Counted from the first letter of the stretch, positions 1-16,309 are shown. The stretch is DNA of 64,000 nt from Siniperca chuatsi (GCF_020085105.1 NC_058047.1:19402001-19466000), one strand, 5' to 3'. Notes: generated from the letters alone by a model not told the origin. Program-made: numbers and translations.

Positions 1-2573
1 CAGGGAAAGTTTGCCCAAACCAGAAATAGGGACCCTGATACTAGAGCAAAAGCTCCCTTATAGATGGTACACACAGACCTTGCAGGTCCAGTAGCCACAG
101 AGTCGATAGATGGTTACAAATATGTGCAGTCATTCACTGATGATTACTCAAGCGCAGTGTTCGTATATTTCCTAAAGAGGAAAAGTGACACCGTACAGGC
201 TACTGAAAAGTTCCTAGCAGATGTATCCCCTTACGGGAAAGTGAGGTGCATAAGATCTGACAACGGAACAGAGTTTACGTGCAGTGGTTGGCGTACTCTT
301 TTTGAGATGGGTAGGTGCATGATAGTTGAAAGTGTACTACCAAAGCAGCTATGGCACTACGCAGTACAAACAGCAGCAATGGTACGCAACAGGTGTTTTA
401 ACAGGCGTACAGGATAGACTCCTTATGAGTCAATAACAGACAAGAAGCCTAATGTGTCAAAAATGCAAAAGTTTGATCTATATGCTACACTTACAAACAG
501 GACAAAGAGAAATTTGATTCCAGGTGTGACCAGGGCCGTTTTGTAGGTTATGACAAGAACAGCCCAGCATATTTGGTGTATCATCCAGATACAAACAAAG
601 TACAAAAACACAGGCTAGTGAAGTTTGTGAGCAAGGCAGCTGTAGAAAAACAGACACAGACAGGTGAGCCAGATCTAAGCGATGGCTATGGTAGTGTGAA
701 ACCCAAGACTGGTGAGACCACACAGAGTAGGGGTACAGAAAATGCTCCAGAGCCAAGTATACAGAGTAGAAGTACACATAGTGATAGCCTAGGTGAAGTA
801 ATAAGGTCTAGTGACCACAATCAAGCACAACAGAGTGTGACAAGTGGTGAACCCAAGAGTAGGAGGCATCTGACTAGAGAAAGAAGAACACCGAGTTACT
901 TAGATGACTTCGTAACTGAAGACAGTGATAGTGATGGGGTTAATATCACAGTAGACTATTGCTGCAGAGCGGTGTGTGGCATTCCACAGACGTTTGAAGG
1001 AGCAATGAAGTCAACTAACTCAAAAGAATGGGTAAAAGCCATGAATGAGGAAATCCAGTCTCTAAACGAGAACAAAACGTTTACCCCGGCGACACTGCCA
1101 ATAGGCAAGAAAACAGTGGGGGATAGATGGGTTTACTCTATCAAGACTGATGTAGATGGGAAAGATAAATACAAAGCGAGGTTTGTGGCCAAGGGTTTCA
1201 ACCAGAGAATGAGAATAGACTATGGGGAGACATTTTCACCCACGGCAGACTTGACAAGTGTAAGAGTGGTGCTACAGAAAGCAGCACAGGAAAATTTACT
1301 CCTGCATCAAATGGACGTGAAAACAGCGTACTTGCACGCTCCCATAGACCATGAGATATACATCAATCCACCAGAGGGTTACCAAGAGAAAGAGGGTATA
1401 GTTTACAAACTAGAGAAATCACGTTACGGCTTGAAACAATCCGGGGAAATTGGAATAAGGTTTTGCACGATTGTCTAACTGAGAATGGATTCACACGAAA
1501 CCCAGCCGACCACCTTGTTTATGCCAAGGAGTCAAAAGAATGGAAAGTAATCAGAATTACATGGGTTGATGATTTAATTATTGCAGCAAGCAATCAAGAG
1601 AGACTGAAAGAAGTAAAAGTGATGCTTGCAGAAAAGTTTAAAATGAAAGATCTGGGTGAACTCAAACATTTTCTGGGTATCGATTTCAATCAGTCAGATG
1701 GGTGTGTAAAAATGACACAGGAAAAGTACACTAACAAGATACTACAGCGTTTTAATATGCAAGACTGTAGGACCAGAGAAACACCCCGCGAGCAAAAGTT
1801 AGAGTATACTGAGAATGCAGTAAAGATGAAAGATGTAAGAATGTACAGATAAGCTGTGGAAAGTCTTATATACCTGACTATTTGCACCAGACCAGATTTG
1901 AGTTTCGTAGTGAGCAGGTTATCACAGTATTTTGCTGAGCCTACAGAGGAACAGTCGGTAACTGTGAAGCACATACTTAGGTATTTCAAAGGTACAGCAG
2001 AGAAAGGGTTAAGTTTTAGGAGAAACGACTGTGAGAAACTAGGTATACAAGCCTACAGTGATACTGACTGGGCAGCTGATACCAGTGACAGACGCAGTAC
2101 TACGGGGTACTGTGTGAGTCTAAGCCAAAACAGCTCTCTAGTCTCGTGGAAGACTAGAAAGCAGCCAACTGTGGCGCAATCCACATGCGAAGCAGAATAT
2201 ATGGCACTGGCTTCAACCATGCAAGAGTGTTTATACCTAGAACAGTTATTGGGAGGTATAGATAACTATGAGTACACACAAACTATAGTACATGAGGACA
2301 ATCAGGGAACAATTGCCCTTGCCAAAACTGGTAACATGGTTGCTGATAAGACGGTGTAGTCCCTCATTCGTCCAAGAGTGTTCTATTGTATCGACTGAAA
2401 CCCTTTCTACGATGGTTGCTGATGTAATGACCAAACCTGTAAATAAGTTGAAACTGGATAGGTTTACAGGTGCTCTTTTTGGAGATTGATATGTGTATGA
2501 CAGGGGTCCACATTCATTCTACCTTCTATTTTTGTTTGTATACTGTGTATAGCAACCTGGGTACAAGTGGGGG
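1..2573 (+). mobile_element. Ty1/copia retrotransposon, broken 3' internal part
   Basis: Fossil of a Ty1/copia (Pseudoviridae-type) LTR retrotransposon. The element enters from the left window edge, so its 5' LTR, gag and protease are not visible. Parts in order are the integrase core (about 64-480), an integrase-to-RT linker, reverse transcriptase (about 930-1850) and copia-type RNase H (about 1860-2490). Integrase upstream of RT is the copia order and rules out gypsy. Recognisable family signatures are DRWVYSIK, DVKTAYLHAP and STCEAEYMAL. The reading frame is interrupted in several places, so it is not an active copy. A purine-rich tract just before 2574 is the likely 3' polypurine tract. 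Family recognition is firm; subfamily and age are not determined. Confidence 0.9.
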
Positions 2574-2864
2574 TATTAAAATATGTTCATTATGTCCTCA
2601 GTTGTATATTGATGTAATGCTGTACTGTTCTGTATTATGCATATGCGTATGCCACAAGGGGGCACTAGAGTGTGAGCAGCATAAGACGCATTTGCGTTAT
2701 TATGTTTGTCCCGGTTGATTTACGGTTGACTCTTACTGAAGACTATCTGACCGTGAGACTGATGTGTCGGCATCTAGAAAAGAAAAGAAAATATGCCAAG
2801 AACGGCTAAAGATGGTACATCTCTCGTCCACTCTTTTCCTTCGAATGCATCGTTAGCTGCAACA
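2574..2864 (+). repeat. putative 3' LTR of the copia element
   Basis: The segment follows directly on the polypurine tract AAGTGGGGG downstream of the RNase H region, which is where a copia 3' LTR should start. A length near 290 bp fits copia LTRs. The right edge, at a CAACA end near 2864, is a guess because no second LTR is in the window for comparison. Confidence 0.4.
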
Positions 2865-3079
2865 ATAGTGTAGTACAACTCAACACTGTGCAACCATGTT
2901 CGGCACAGCTTGCAGAAATCAAAGCTTTAACCGCCACATGTAACAGCCCACTGCATACTTAATGATTAAACTCACAATGTGTGCCTTGTTTTTTAAGTGT
3001 TTGGTTTGGCTTTATGCTTATGGCTTTAAATACGGGATCCATTTTGTCAAAGAGAATATAGATGCACATGTTTGAACCT

Positions 3080-3517
3080 GTTAATGCAGCACATTGTCCT
3101 GGTGGTGTTGTGGTCATGGGACAGCCTGTCGCAGACTCAGGGTTTCCTTTGGCGATGACCCGAAAGGATAATGGAGGGTGGGACTGGTGAGACCCAAAGG
3201 GGGGAATGTCGTGTATGGAGGGAGGGATCAGGTTTTTTTCTGGTTCTCTTAGAATGAGATCATGGAAAATGTTCAGTACTTTCCAGAGCCCAGTTATATA
3301 AGCATGACACCATTGTTTCTTGGGAAAGTTGGATTATTCTTAGAAAAATCGGTGGAGAATCCACCAGAGAAGGAGGGACATTTCTGGGCTATAAAAAACA
3401 GTGTGCAGAGCTGTGTGTTCAGTTCGGTAACTAGTGCCGGCTCAGGTTTATCTAAAAGAATAAACTCTATTGCATAGAACTCTGATCTTCTCCAGTGACT
3501 TATTTTGAGTGTCTCCA
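3080..3517 (+). repeat. retrovirus-like LTR with adjoining polypurine tract (fossil)
   Basis: Positions 3195-3206 form a purine tract (CCAAAGGGGGGAA) followed by TGT at 3207, the usual junction of a retroviral internal region and its 3' LTR. Inside the proposed LTR (3207 to about 3517) there is a TATA-like CTATAAAAAA at 3389-3398 and an AATAAA signal at 3459-3464, spaced as in a U3-R-U5 unit. The 120 bp before the tract may be the end of the internal region. No gag, pol or env for it is visible. Its order and spacing suggest it is separate from the copia element beside it. Confidence 0.5.
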
Positions 3518-5340
3518 TTTTTTGTTCATCTGAGTTATTATTATTATTTTCCTCTCTGGTAGGGTGCTAAAATAATCCTTTGACATGCTATAATCTAATG
3601 TTTTAGTTAGCTACAGGCATTTTGTTAGCATTTTAGCCCTTGGTTGCATATTGTGAGGCCGATTGTTTTCCCCTCCGTATGACACATTGCGTCTGAGAAA
3701 ACATAAAACATAGCAATGTTACTGAATAGTATTGCCACAACATGGCCTTTGTTGTTTGAGATTCACATTGGAAGTCCACGTCTCTCCATTTAATTTGTGA
3801 TTGCCATGTAGAGTTAATCTTTCTCACTTGAAAACAAGTAGAAAAGCTATTTTTACCTTTTGAAAAACAATCAAAACATCTTCATAGATTGGTCAATTAG
3901 TTAATTTACTTTTCAAATTCTTCTTTCAAAAAAGAATTACTGTTGTTCTCTCACCTTTCCTCTAACTGGCCACGGCCAACCTCTCTCGCGGCTTCTGCCA
4001 ATGTTATTTTCCTCACTTTTGCCAATGCCTGTATTGTGGCCTTTTAGAAGTACCATAATTCAGCCATTAGTGTGCTTGTTCTTCATTTGCCTTCAGTTCA
4101 TCTATATATGAAGACATTTTTATGAAAATCTTTCTGTCAATACTTGATCACAATTATCAACATTTGATTTAGAAATAATTTAATTCCTCTCGTTTATCTG
4201 TCCACTAACATCTGCCATCATTTCAGACCCTGCTCTCCTTCTCCTGCCCACCAGCACCTCGTACCTGCCTGCAGACATCATCCTCATTATCCCATTATCC
4301 AAAGAGTTAATACTGTGGACCTGCACAGTAGCCTAGTCATTTGCCACACTGTGTATCATGTCTCCTAGTCGTAGAGTTGCAGCCCTTTTGTTTTGCCTGA
4401 ATCTGCCTGCCTGCAATTGTGATTTTGAACTATGATAGTTTTTTTAGTTTTTTCCTGCCTTAACTCTTTACTTGTTTAACCTTTTGGTGTCCTGTGTTAT
4501 ACCTGCTGACAAAGTAAACTGTCTTAAATACTCCTTTTTTTGTCTGTGAGTCTGCTTTTGGGCCAAAAGCAATATTTCTCAGTTTCCCATCCTCTTACTG
4601 TCACTATTGCTAGAAAGTACTGCTACAACTTTTGGTTGCATTCCTAATATAGGCTAACTACTGCTATTGTTTCAAATACCAATGGAGCCCTTTAACTAGT
4701 ACTAAAACCTCCATATGTAAGTCTGGCTTTGCTTCTTCCTGCTATCCTCTTGTTTTTTTTTTCCAACCAACTGTCATTTGCACAACACGCTTTTGTCTCA
4801 GTTTCCTTCCATTTTACATTATGTCCATTTCTGTCTATCTTCCTTTTCCTTATTTATTTCCTTGTATTTTTCCCTTCCTTCTTTCAATCTCTTATTTTCC
4901 CTATTTCTGCGTTTCTGTCCCTTATAGTCATATGCATAGCTTCCACCCAATCTTTAGCATCTCTGGGATAATCTAGTCCAGATTTGACAAGTCTAGGTAT
5001 TGTGGTTTTTGATCCGGACCTGGTCCAATGTGGTCTAAGTGTTAAAAAAGCAGTGAAATCACCCTTTTTTGCATTTTCACAAATACAATAAAAGGTTTTA
5101 TAAGGATCGGTCGCTCAGCGCTGTAAGTTAAGTTTCCCTTAACTTTGCCCTTAACTGCCGAATCGGAAGCTACGAATCGGAAGCTAACTTCAGTCGTCAC
5201 TGAGCACACATACAGGCTTGTTTTTCAGTCTGGGAATCTTTTCTACAACTGCAAGACACAGATATGAGTTTGCTGCTAAATTAAAGCTAAATTAAATGTA
5301 TATGTGAGGTAAAAAAATAATCATTATCATACCTCCATTG
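3518..5340. other. intergenic, AT-rich, no gene recognised
   Basis: No exon-like coding signal was found. Positions about 4230-4570, rich in CTGCC and ending in a GTCTGTGAGTCTGCTTTTGG segment, resemble the non-coding end of fish gypsy-type elements, but this is a weak resemblance only. A 14-base unit, CGAATCGGAAGCTA, is repeated almost directly at about 5159-5186. Confidence 0.4.
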
Positions 5341-5344
5341 TCCA

Positions 5345-5690
5345 CTATCCTCTGGTGCGCAGATAGGACACTTTGCCAGGCAGAAGCCATCTGGAAACAT
5401 AAAGAAAGTGAATGACTATAAGAATATAAACACTCAAATCTGTGACATTTAAAGACAAACATCTACTCACCGATGTTGTCCTTGCAAACGGTGTTGCAGC
5501 AGTAAACGTCAGGGGCAACGCTGGAGAACCTTTGGACACTATCTGGCAGATTATTAGCAAAATTCAATTTGCAGCACACCCTGCACCCAAATCCAGGTCC
5601 TCGTTCTGAGATATGAGGAACCGGAGCGACCAGCCGCACCCGACTCAGTGCTGCTGCAAGACTGGAGCCAAGTAACCAATAATACACTGC
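5345..5690 (-). other. possible pair of Cys-rich exon-like segments, unrecognised
   Basis: On the minus strand a stop-free segment (about 5690 down to 5472) ends at a donor-like ATCG/GTGAGT. A second one (about 5394 down to 5344) starts after a TTTCCAG acceptor. Read across the junction the frame stays open and gives a cysteine pattern: CRVCC, then YCCNTVCKDNI, then FCLAKCPICAPED. The spacing is reminiscent of a zinc-binding or secreted Cys-rich domain. No ATG precedes it in frame and I do not recognise the family. It may be a remnant of a gene, an internal exon pair of an unseen gene, or chance. Confidence 0.18.
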
Positions 5691-5699
5691 ACACAGTTA

Positions 5700-6580
5700 C
5701 AATGCGGAAATGTCTTCTACCTGAACAGTTTTGAATGTCGGTGAAGAAAGTAGTAAGATTTGAATCACTTCCTGCTTTTCTTCGCTTTGGGTTTGGTTTG
5801 GAGTTTGTATTTTGTCAGGTTCAGTTGGTTGTTACATATTCAGCACAGCAGGGGACGCTGTTCCCTGCCATAATGTGACCGACTTTAATTATTATGATTT
5901 TACTTTTCATTAGTTGTTTTGTATAATTTCACGTATTTAAATATAGTCCATCAAGGGATACATGTTGACAGATAGATTTGACAATAATAAAAGTAAATGC
6001 AAGACTACAATCAGCCAGTCAGTTTAAGTTGTTAAGGAGAAAGACAGCAAAGCTAAAATCTTATTTGCATTAGACCCAGAGAAAGAGTGCATGACAGACC
6101 AGAGTTTAGTGCTGAAAATGATCCTCAATATAGAAAACCCACTGAGTGTACAGAGGACTGGGACTTGCAGTCAAACTGGTTCTTTTCTCCAAACTGGTTC
6201 CAAACTAAATCAAATTTAAGGTTGTGTAAAAGTCAGTTTCTCTAATGTAAGCTACAATATATTCTCTCCATACTTTAACTGGATCTTTTTTTTGTTTTAC
6301 CTATGAAAGCGTCTCATTCCTGTGACACACCAAGTTATAACAAGAAATTCTTGTATAAAACGAAATAAGTCAGCATGTTGCAGTAACAAGAAAGAATGTC
6401 ATTAAAACATGAACTTTTGTTCACTTTCTCCATGATAAAAATATAGATAATAAATATTGACTGGAAGACTAACAGCAGTTCATATGTGCCACTAGCTGGC
6501 ATAAAACCTGGCATTTACCTTGTGTCCGGGCTTTATTATCCAAAGTTAAATTCTATACATTTTTTTCCACTAACATTGCA
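5700..6580. other. intergenic, nothing recognised
   Basis: AT-rich sequence upstream of the putative Cys-rich segments and downstream of the mutyh 3' end. I see no exon, RNA gene or clear repeat in it. Confidence 0.4.
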
Positions 6581-6582
6581 TT

Positions 6583-6588
6583 TTTATT
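6583..6588 (-). terminator. possible mutyh poly(A) signal
   Basis: AATAAA on the minus strand about 400 bp past the mutyh stop codon. It is the first canonical hexamer I noticed downstream of the gene, so assignment rests on position only. Confidence 0.3.
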
Positions 6589-6987
6589 GTGGTAATAAAC
6601 CTGACAATTATCTCACATACTGCTGGTAAAACATGTATTAAGCCGACATAAAATGCAATACTGCAATACATTTCAGGATGCCATACAGATGTAACTTCAA
6701 AGCAAGACTACTCATAATATAGTGATAAAAACATGATCTACTATGAGGTCATTACAAGTCAAAGTACACTGCTGATTCACTACAAGTCCCTACAGGAATA
6801 TCATAGGAGCAATATACAGATTGTTTTCATTTTATAACAATTTAAAAACTGATCGTGTTTATGGCATTTTGTATTTAATTCCCAGTGATGGTACCGCAAT
6901 AATACCATAATGTGGCAACATTGGGGGGCTGCTTTGAGGCGCATGTGCATGAAAAGGCACCGTGTAGGACTTTCACACACAATCCCA

Positions 6988-7956
6988 TCAAGACTCCTGT
7001 TTAACTGTCTTGAAGAAGGAGCTGAGGGAGAGCTGTCTGCTGCCGCCGTTAGCTGCACTCAATTTGGGTTTTTTTGAGGTCTGTGGTTTCTTGTCAGCGT
7101 GCTTTTGCCTCTTTCCATCCTAAGTGCAACAAGCAGAGACAAACAATAAAGGTGAAATCTGTTTTTAGTATAGGATTATAGAATAAGGTAGATTTTTGTA
7201 AAGGGGTATACAATATCTAAATATCCAGAAGTACTTACCTTAGAGGATTGTTCTTTCTGACTGTCCACAGAATCACAAAGCTTCACAATCTGCAGGAGAG
7301 GTAACATGTTGATCCCATTCCCATTCATGGATTGTTTACACAGACTACACATGAACAGATGTGGACACTCACTCACTCCTGCTGTCAAATTTTTCTGAAA
7401 CAAACTCAACGGCCAACTACTATACTTTATTGTGACACGGAAATCACAGCAAGTGTCTCTCGACACCAGAATGCTGTTGCAAAAGCATGCTTTTGTGAGT
7501 GGTAATCAAGTCCCTTCCTGGTGCTGCAGGTAATGCTAACCTTCACACGCACTGTGTAAACAAAATAAAAACCTTTTTCACTCCTGTGGACACTGCAGCT
7601 TCCTGCAGAGCGGATCTGGTGAGCCACTGTGCATTTTCAGTCTGTGTTTGTGTGTCACCGTCCTTCAAACACGCACTGTGAACCACGTACGTCTGGTGGA
7701 TGTGGGAGAAGATGTGAACCACCTGCAAACAGCCAATCAATGAGCCATCAGAAGGTGGTTACACAGCTAAAGAAAGAGTTTATCTGCATATAACATCAAG
7801 CTTACCTCTCCCACATACTGGAGCAGGTTTTCAGTCAGATGGGTTCCCAGTATCCTGCTGATCTCAGCACACAGCACCTGCTTCTGTTTCATCTCAGAGC
7901 TCTTCTCCTCCAGCAGAAGACTGGGAAACTCCCACAAGCCTGCCAGCAAACCTGTC

Positions 7957-8012
<56 letters not shown>

Positions 8013-11000
8013 CAAAAACTGTTTATTTAAAGTATCTCACCAGATAAAGTTGTTGAATTATATATTTAATTAAATTTAAGCTTAATTTTTAGTCTATTTG
8101 TATTGTTGACAAATTTGATTTTAAATTTGAATTAATTTTGCACTTTGAGTCACATTTTAAAAGTTTTCCATATATTGAATTTATTCTTGCAGCCCACCCA
8201 AATAGATGTACTTTCACCCGTTCTTGTTTTTTGTATTTCTGCATTTAGTATTTCTTTAAAGTTTGCCTGACTTAAGAGTTCAAATACAATGAAAATCCCT
8301 GCCAAAAGCTGCAGAATGACTGATAAGTCTACCAGAATCATTGCCTGGTTCTAGATCAATGAATCGCTGCTCACGTCCCCATATTTTTCAGCAATTCAGT
8401 CTCATTGTCAGGCTAGAGACAAATTCATTTTGCAGCCAACTCTTAACCACCTCAAACAGATCCCCCTGCAGGCACTGACCTTTGTTTGGTCTCTGTGTGA
8501 GCAGGTATTCGTCCTCTCCCTCCTCTCCAGGTCTGATCATCACACAGGTCAGAGTTCGCTCCACTCGAGGTGCTTTCTTTGCTGGCTTTCTGGGGAAGTT
8601 CTGAACACCCAGCTCATCGTCCCAGGGCTCGGAGGGACACAGTGGACATGTCCCGCTGTTCACTGAGGGAGAGGAGAAAGTATTTTAATATAATATTATG
8701 ACTACATGGAGGTCTGAGAGGTCTGAGGGAGCGAGGAGGACTCAGGACACTTACTACAGTCTTCTATATCAGGCAGGGTTGACGGCTTCCTGTCCAGCCT
8801 CCCCAACAGCTTCCTGGAGTTTTTCTCTTGTTTGACATGAACCTGCACATTCACACACTGTATAAGCCCGCCATCAAGTACAGTATGATAATAGTCTATA
8901 TTAGCTTTTTCTGCGTCTACAATACAAAGCAAAGCACAAATCATAACCATTACCTACTACTGGTTTAGCACTTAGGATGCTTTTTTAGGATGAGTTTTAC
9001 CTTGCAGTAAGAGTGACAGTGAGACTGTACGGGACACTGGCTGCACAGTGGTCTTTTAGGAGTGCAGACTCGGGCTCCCAGCTCCATCATGGCTTGGTTA
9101 AAGTCCCCAGGTCTCTCAGGGTCCACCAGTGTATTGACTAGACTCCTGAAATAGAGAAAATTAATATATGACTATATTTGGAGGAGTCTTAGTTGAAACT
9201 TCAAAACTAGTTTGATACTATTTACAAAAATGTTCTTTTTTTTCTGTGCTTTGATCACATAAAAAGCTGATATTCATTTTCAAAGTTCAGAGAGCAGCTG
9301 AAACCAAAAAAAAAAAAAAAGTGAGAGTGGACTACAGCAGCATTCAGCACAAAGTCAACAATTAGGGGTGGAAGCTGAGAGAGGACCTGTAAACTGTCTT
9401 GAATAAAATGCCTTTTGGATTCTTAAAGTAAAAATTCAGGTCCCTTGAGGATGTTAGTTTGAAGTTTAATCTCACCAAAGGGCCTCTGTTACCGCAGGAC
9501 TTGTGCTTTCGGCTCCGATGGCCCTCAGGCGACACAGCACCCGAATCACATTACCATCAACGGCTCCAGCAACCTAGGCAACAGAGATCTTTTCAATCAT
9601 CGGTGATAAATGAGGCAGTGCAGCTATCAAGTGTGGCCTTAGAGTTTGCTCAGACCCATGGACACACATACAGCTCTGTGTGTGTGTGTGTGTGTGTGTG
9701 ATTACCAACCTGGCCCAGTGCAATAGAGCCTATAGCTGCAGCAGTGTAGCGTCCCACTCCAGGCAGCTGTTTCAGCAGGCTGTCAACTGTGCGAGGCAGC
9801 TGTCCCTTAAGCTCTGACACCACCTAAAACAGACCAGTAATACAATGAACACTCTGCACCCTAATATTTCACATTCTGTTGGTCAGTGGATTACATAATT
9901 GGTCATAACATAAAATCATACCAAATAATTATTACTTTGCAATTTTAAGAGGTACAGAACATATCAGACTAAAATGTAGATATATGCCACAGAATTGTTT
10001 GATGCAGTCAGAGCAGATTTACAGAGCACGACACAGACCTTCTGAGCTCCTTCATGAAGCCTCTTTCCTCGGGAATAGTAGCCAAGGCCCGCCCACATCT
10101 GGTTCACTTCCTGCACATAAATGAAATCAATAAATCTGATTTAAAATCAATACTATTTGAAAATCACCGTCATCTTTTGTGACTGCTTTTTAGTAATCAC
10201 CTCTAGTGTGGCAGCTGCAAGATCCTGCACTGTGGGCCACCGCTGGAACACAGTGAAGACTTTAAATTACACATCTAACACATTTAATATATGACAAGGA
10301 TTTCAATGTAATGAACACCTCCAAGGCACCTACTTTCATCCATTTGTTGTAGTAGTCTGTTACTGTGGCAACTTGGGTCTGTTGCAGCATGATTTCTGAA
10401 ACCCACACTAAAAAAAAAAGAGAGGCAACTGTCTGGTAAAGAGTGTCCGCAGCAGTTAAAGTTATGTAATTTTGACAAGAAAATATTTTCTTACCCGCAT
10501 ATGTCCTGATGTTGAGGTCTGACTCTGTCACAGCCTGTAAAAGAAACACCAGGAGCCAGTCAGTTAATTGTCAGCATTGTTTGTGCTGATAACCAGATGA
10601 GAAAAAAGGCTACAGTATAACAGGAAAGACTAATCAACTGAAAAAGTCAAATGCTGTCAGATATCATCATTACAAAATTAAGACATGATATTTTGACTTG
10701 CACATCCCTAGTATACTTTACCATGACTATGCAATCAAGTTTTTTGTTGTTTTACTTTTAGGATTTTTTTTGGTCTACCTGTAGTGACAAAAGAGATTAA
10801 AAATACTAATGAAACCAACAAATTAGGTGTGAGAGAAATCTCAGTGATAAAAGCATTCTTGTTAAAATAAAAAGGCGAGTTTTATGCAGTCACCCTATCT
10901 CTGAACCAAACTTACTCCTGTACTTTCATAATATTTAATTAAAGTTTGCCTTTAACAGAAAAAAGACTATAATTTCTTGTCACAACCAGCGAAAGAAATG

Positions 11001-11851
11001 CTTCTCTCTACCAGAGTCCTCCATGGCAGCTCTCTCTTGTCCTTGTCATACCAGTTGAGCAGCTGAGACCGCAGCAGCACAACATCAGCAGGATCATGGA
11101 AAGTGTGGTATGTGGACGGTGAGGAAGCATTCGTGGTTTCCTCTGGAAGACCAAAAACATCATTCTCATTCAAACTAAACAAAAAGGCAAATCCCACTGA
11201 TTTTCAAGCAATAGAATATTGATCTAATACCCTTAAATGGTTCAAATGTTATATGCTGAGGGGGCGGACATTAACAGAATAGGTGATACTAGCCAGGTAA
11301 CAAGATACAGGGGGTGAGTCAGTAGAGAGATTTTTTACGTCATAACTTTACATTTCCTACTTCGTAACTGCTTTTTAAGGCGGAGCTCTGAAATAAATTG
11401 GCGAAGACATTCCGAGTTTATTCACTGTAAAAGTGTCCCACGGGATAAAGTTTGGTTCTCTAGATGTGCCTTTAGATTGCTGCGGTAATTTCTGAGGCGG
11501 TACAATTCACTACCTAGTTGAATGAAGACCTTTCTGACACAACAAAAATGCACAAATGTACACATTGCAATGGTAGTATTTATTGAGTGGCTGCTGTATT
11601 GGATACAACTTTTATTAGTTCTTACATGAATCTCATGTAGGCTTCAGGGATGTTTGTTCATGATCACATTAATGAGGATAGATTAGGTACCTAAAGTGTC
11701 TGTCTTTTCACATAATACGTGAAGTAACATGATTATGGTAGCTACCTTCTTTCACAGCTGTCTTTGACCTCTTCCGCTTTGTTTTTGCTGTTTCTACCAC
11801 CTCCAATCCAGCTCTCTTGCTTTTGTGCATCGCTGAACGTAACTTGCTCAT
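6988..11851 (-). CDS. mutyh: MUTYH adenine DNA glycosylase, complete, 15 exons
   Basis: Base-excision repair glycosylase that removes adenine mispaired with 8-oxoguanine, in nucleus and mitochondria. Exons: 11851-11746, 11142-11012, 10534-10495, 10407-10334, 10242-10201, 10110-10039, 9823-9710, 9573-9476, 9145-9001, 8842-8755, 8662-8480, 7951-7806, 7722-7573, 7289-7239, 7119-6988. They sum to 523 codons plus stop, close to human MUTYH. Visible parts are a basic N-terminal KRKRSK, the [10 protein letters not shown] motif with the catalytic Glu at about 97, a helix-hairpin-helix LPGVGR at 175-180, the catalytic Asp in VDGNV at 199, and the [4Fe-4S] cysteines 253, 260, 263 and 269. A Cys-rich linker (C303, C309, C312) matches the zinc-linchpin region. 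The C-terminal NUDIX-like 8-oxoG recognition domain covers about 340-480, and a PCNA-binding PIP box QLSLSSFF lies at 509-516. The exon 13 donor (GTTTTT) is weak. The gene follows armh1 on the same strand. Confidence 0.95.
7959..8007. repeat. (CA)n microsatellite
   Basis: About 24 CA units in mutyh intron 11. In the transcript it is a (UG)n tract that ends about seven bases from the exon 12 acceptor at 7952-7953. Confidence 0.95.
9677..9700. repeat. (TG)n microsatellite
   Basis: About 12 TG units in mutyh intron 7, starting some seven bases downstream of the exon 7 donor. It is (CA)n in the transcript. Confidence 0.95.
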
Positions 11852-11929
11852 AGCCAAATACAAAAGTAGCGACTTATTTCCTTTCTCTGCTCACAGCGTG
11901 TGCACTCCTGTTTACTTCACTGATCCCTT

Positions 11930-12010
11930 TTGGTTCCCGCCACGTTCAGAGCGGACAGCTGCTTCACGTCCAATCCGCTGCGAGGAAACGCATAACGTCA
12001 TCTCCGGTGG
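11930..12010 (-). promoter_or_regulatory. putative mutyh core promoter
   Basis: GC-richer block 80-160 bp upstream of the mutyh ATG. It holds TTCCCGCC at 11934-11941 (an E2F-like site) and a CCAAT pentamer, read on the plus strand, near 11970. No transcription start can be fixed from sequence alone. E2F control would suit a replication-coupled repair gene, but this is inference. Confidence 0.35.
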
Positions 12011-12383
12011 AAGGGTCAAAATCAAAATTACGTAGGTTGTCTGTGTAGTTGTGCAACTATCATTTCATATTGATTATTATTGACTATCATTATCATTACC
12101 CTGGATTAGAGGATGCATTTACTTCATTAGTGCATATTCAAAATAACCAAAATGTAAATTATCATTAAAAAAAATCTTAAACAGAGAACATTCAAAAAAC
12201 TTTCAAATGCTGAAATCTCAATGATAGATTAAAATCATGTCTTGTTAAGCAAACTAACTAATAACAATTCAGTGTAAAACTGTATTACAGCTGGGCACAA
12301 CTAATAACTGAAACAAATTGATCACTTTTTTTATAATTCCACAAATGAAAAAAGGTAGACGCAAATTAAGAATTAAACTGTCT

Positions 12384-12389
12384 TTTAAT
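12384..12389 (-). terminator. possible armh1 poly(A) signal (ATTAAA)
   Basis: ATTAAA on the minus strand about 75 bp beyond the armh1 stop codon. It is the common variant hexamer, assigned by position. Confidence 0.3.
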
Positions 12390-12464
12390 AACATACAAAC
12401 AGTATTTACACAAGATTTTCTAAATTTGAGTCATCTGCATAATTAAAACTATTTGTTCCTCTTG

Positions 12465-16309
<3,845 letters not shown>

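Noticed and set aside
7839-8030. Histidine/threonine-repeat and Val/Cys-repeat ORFs over CA tracts (also at 15096, 24011, 40036)
   Set aside because: Products of dinucleotide repeats read as protein.
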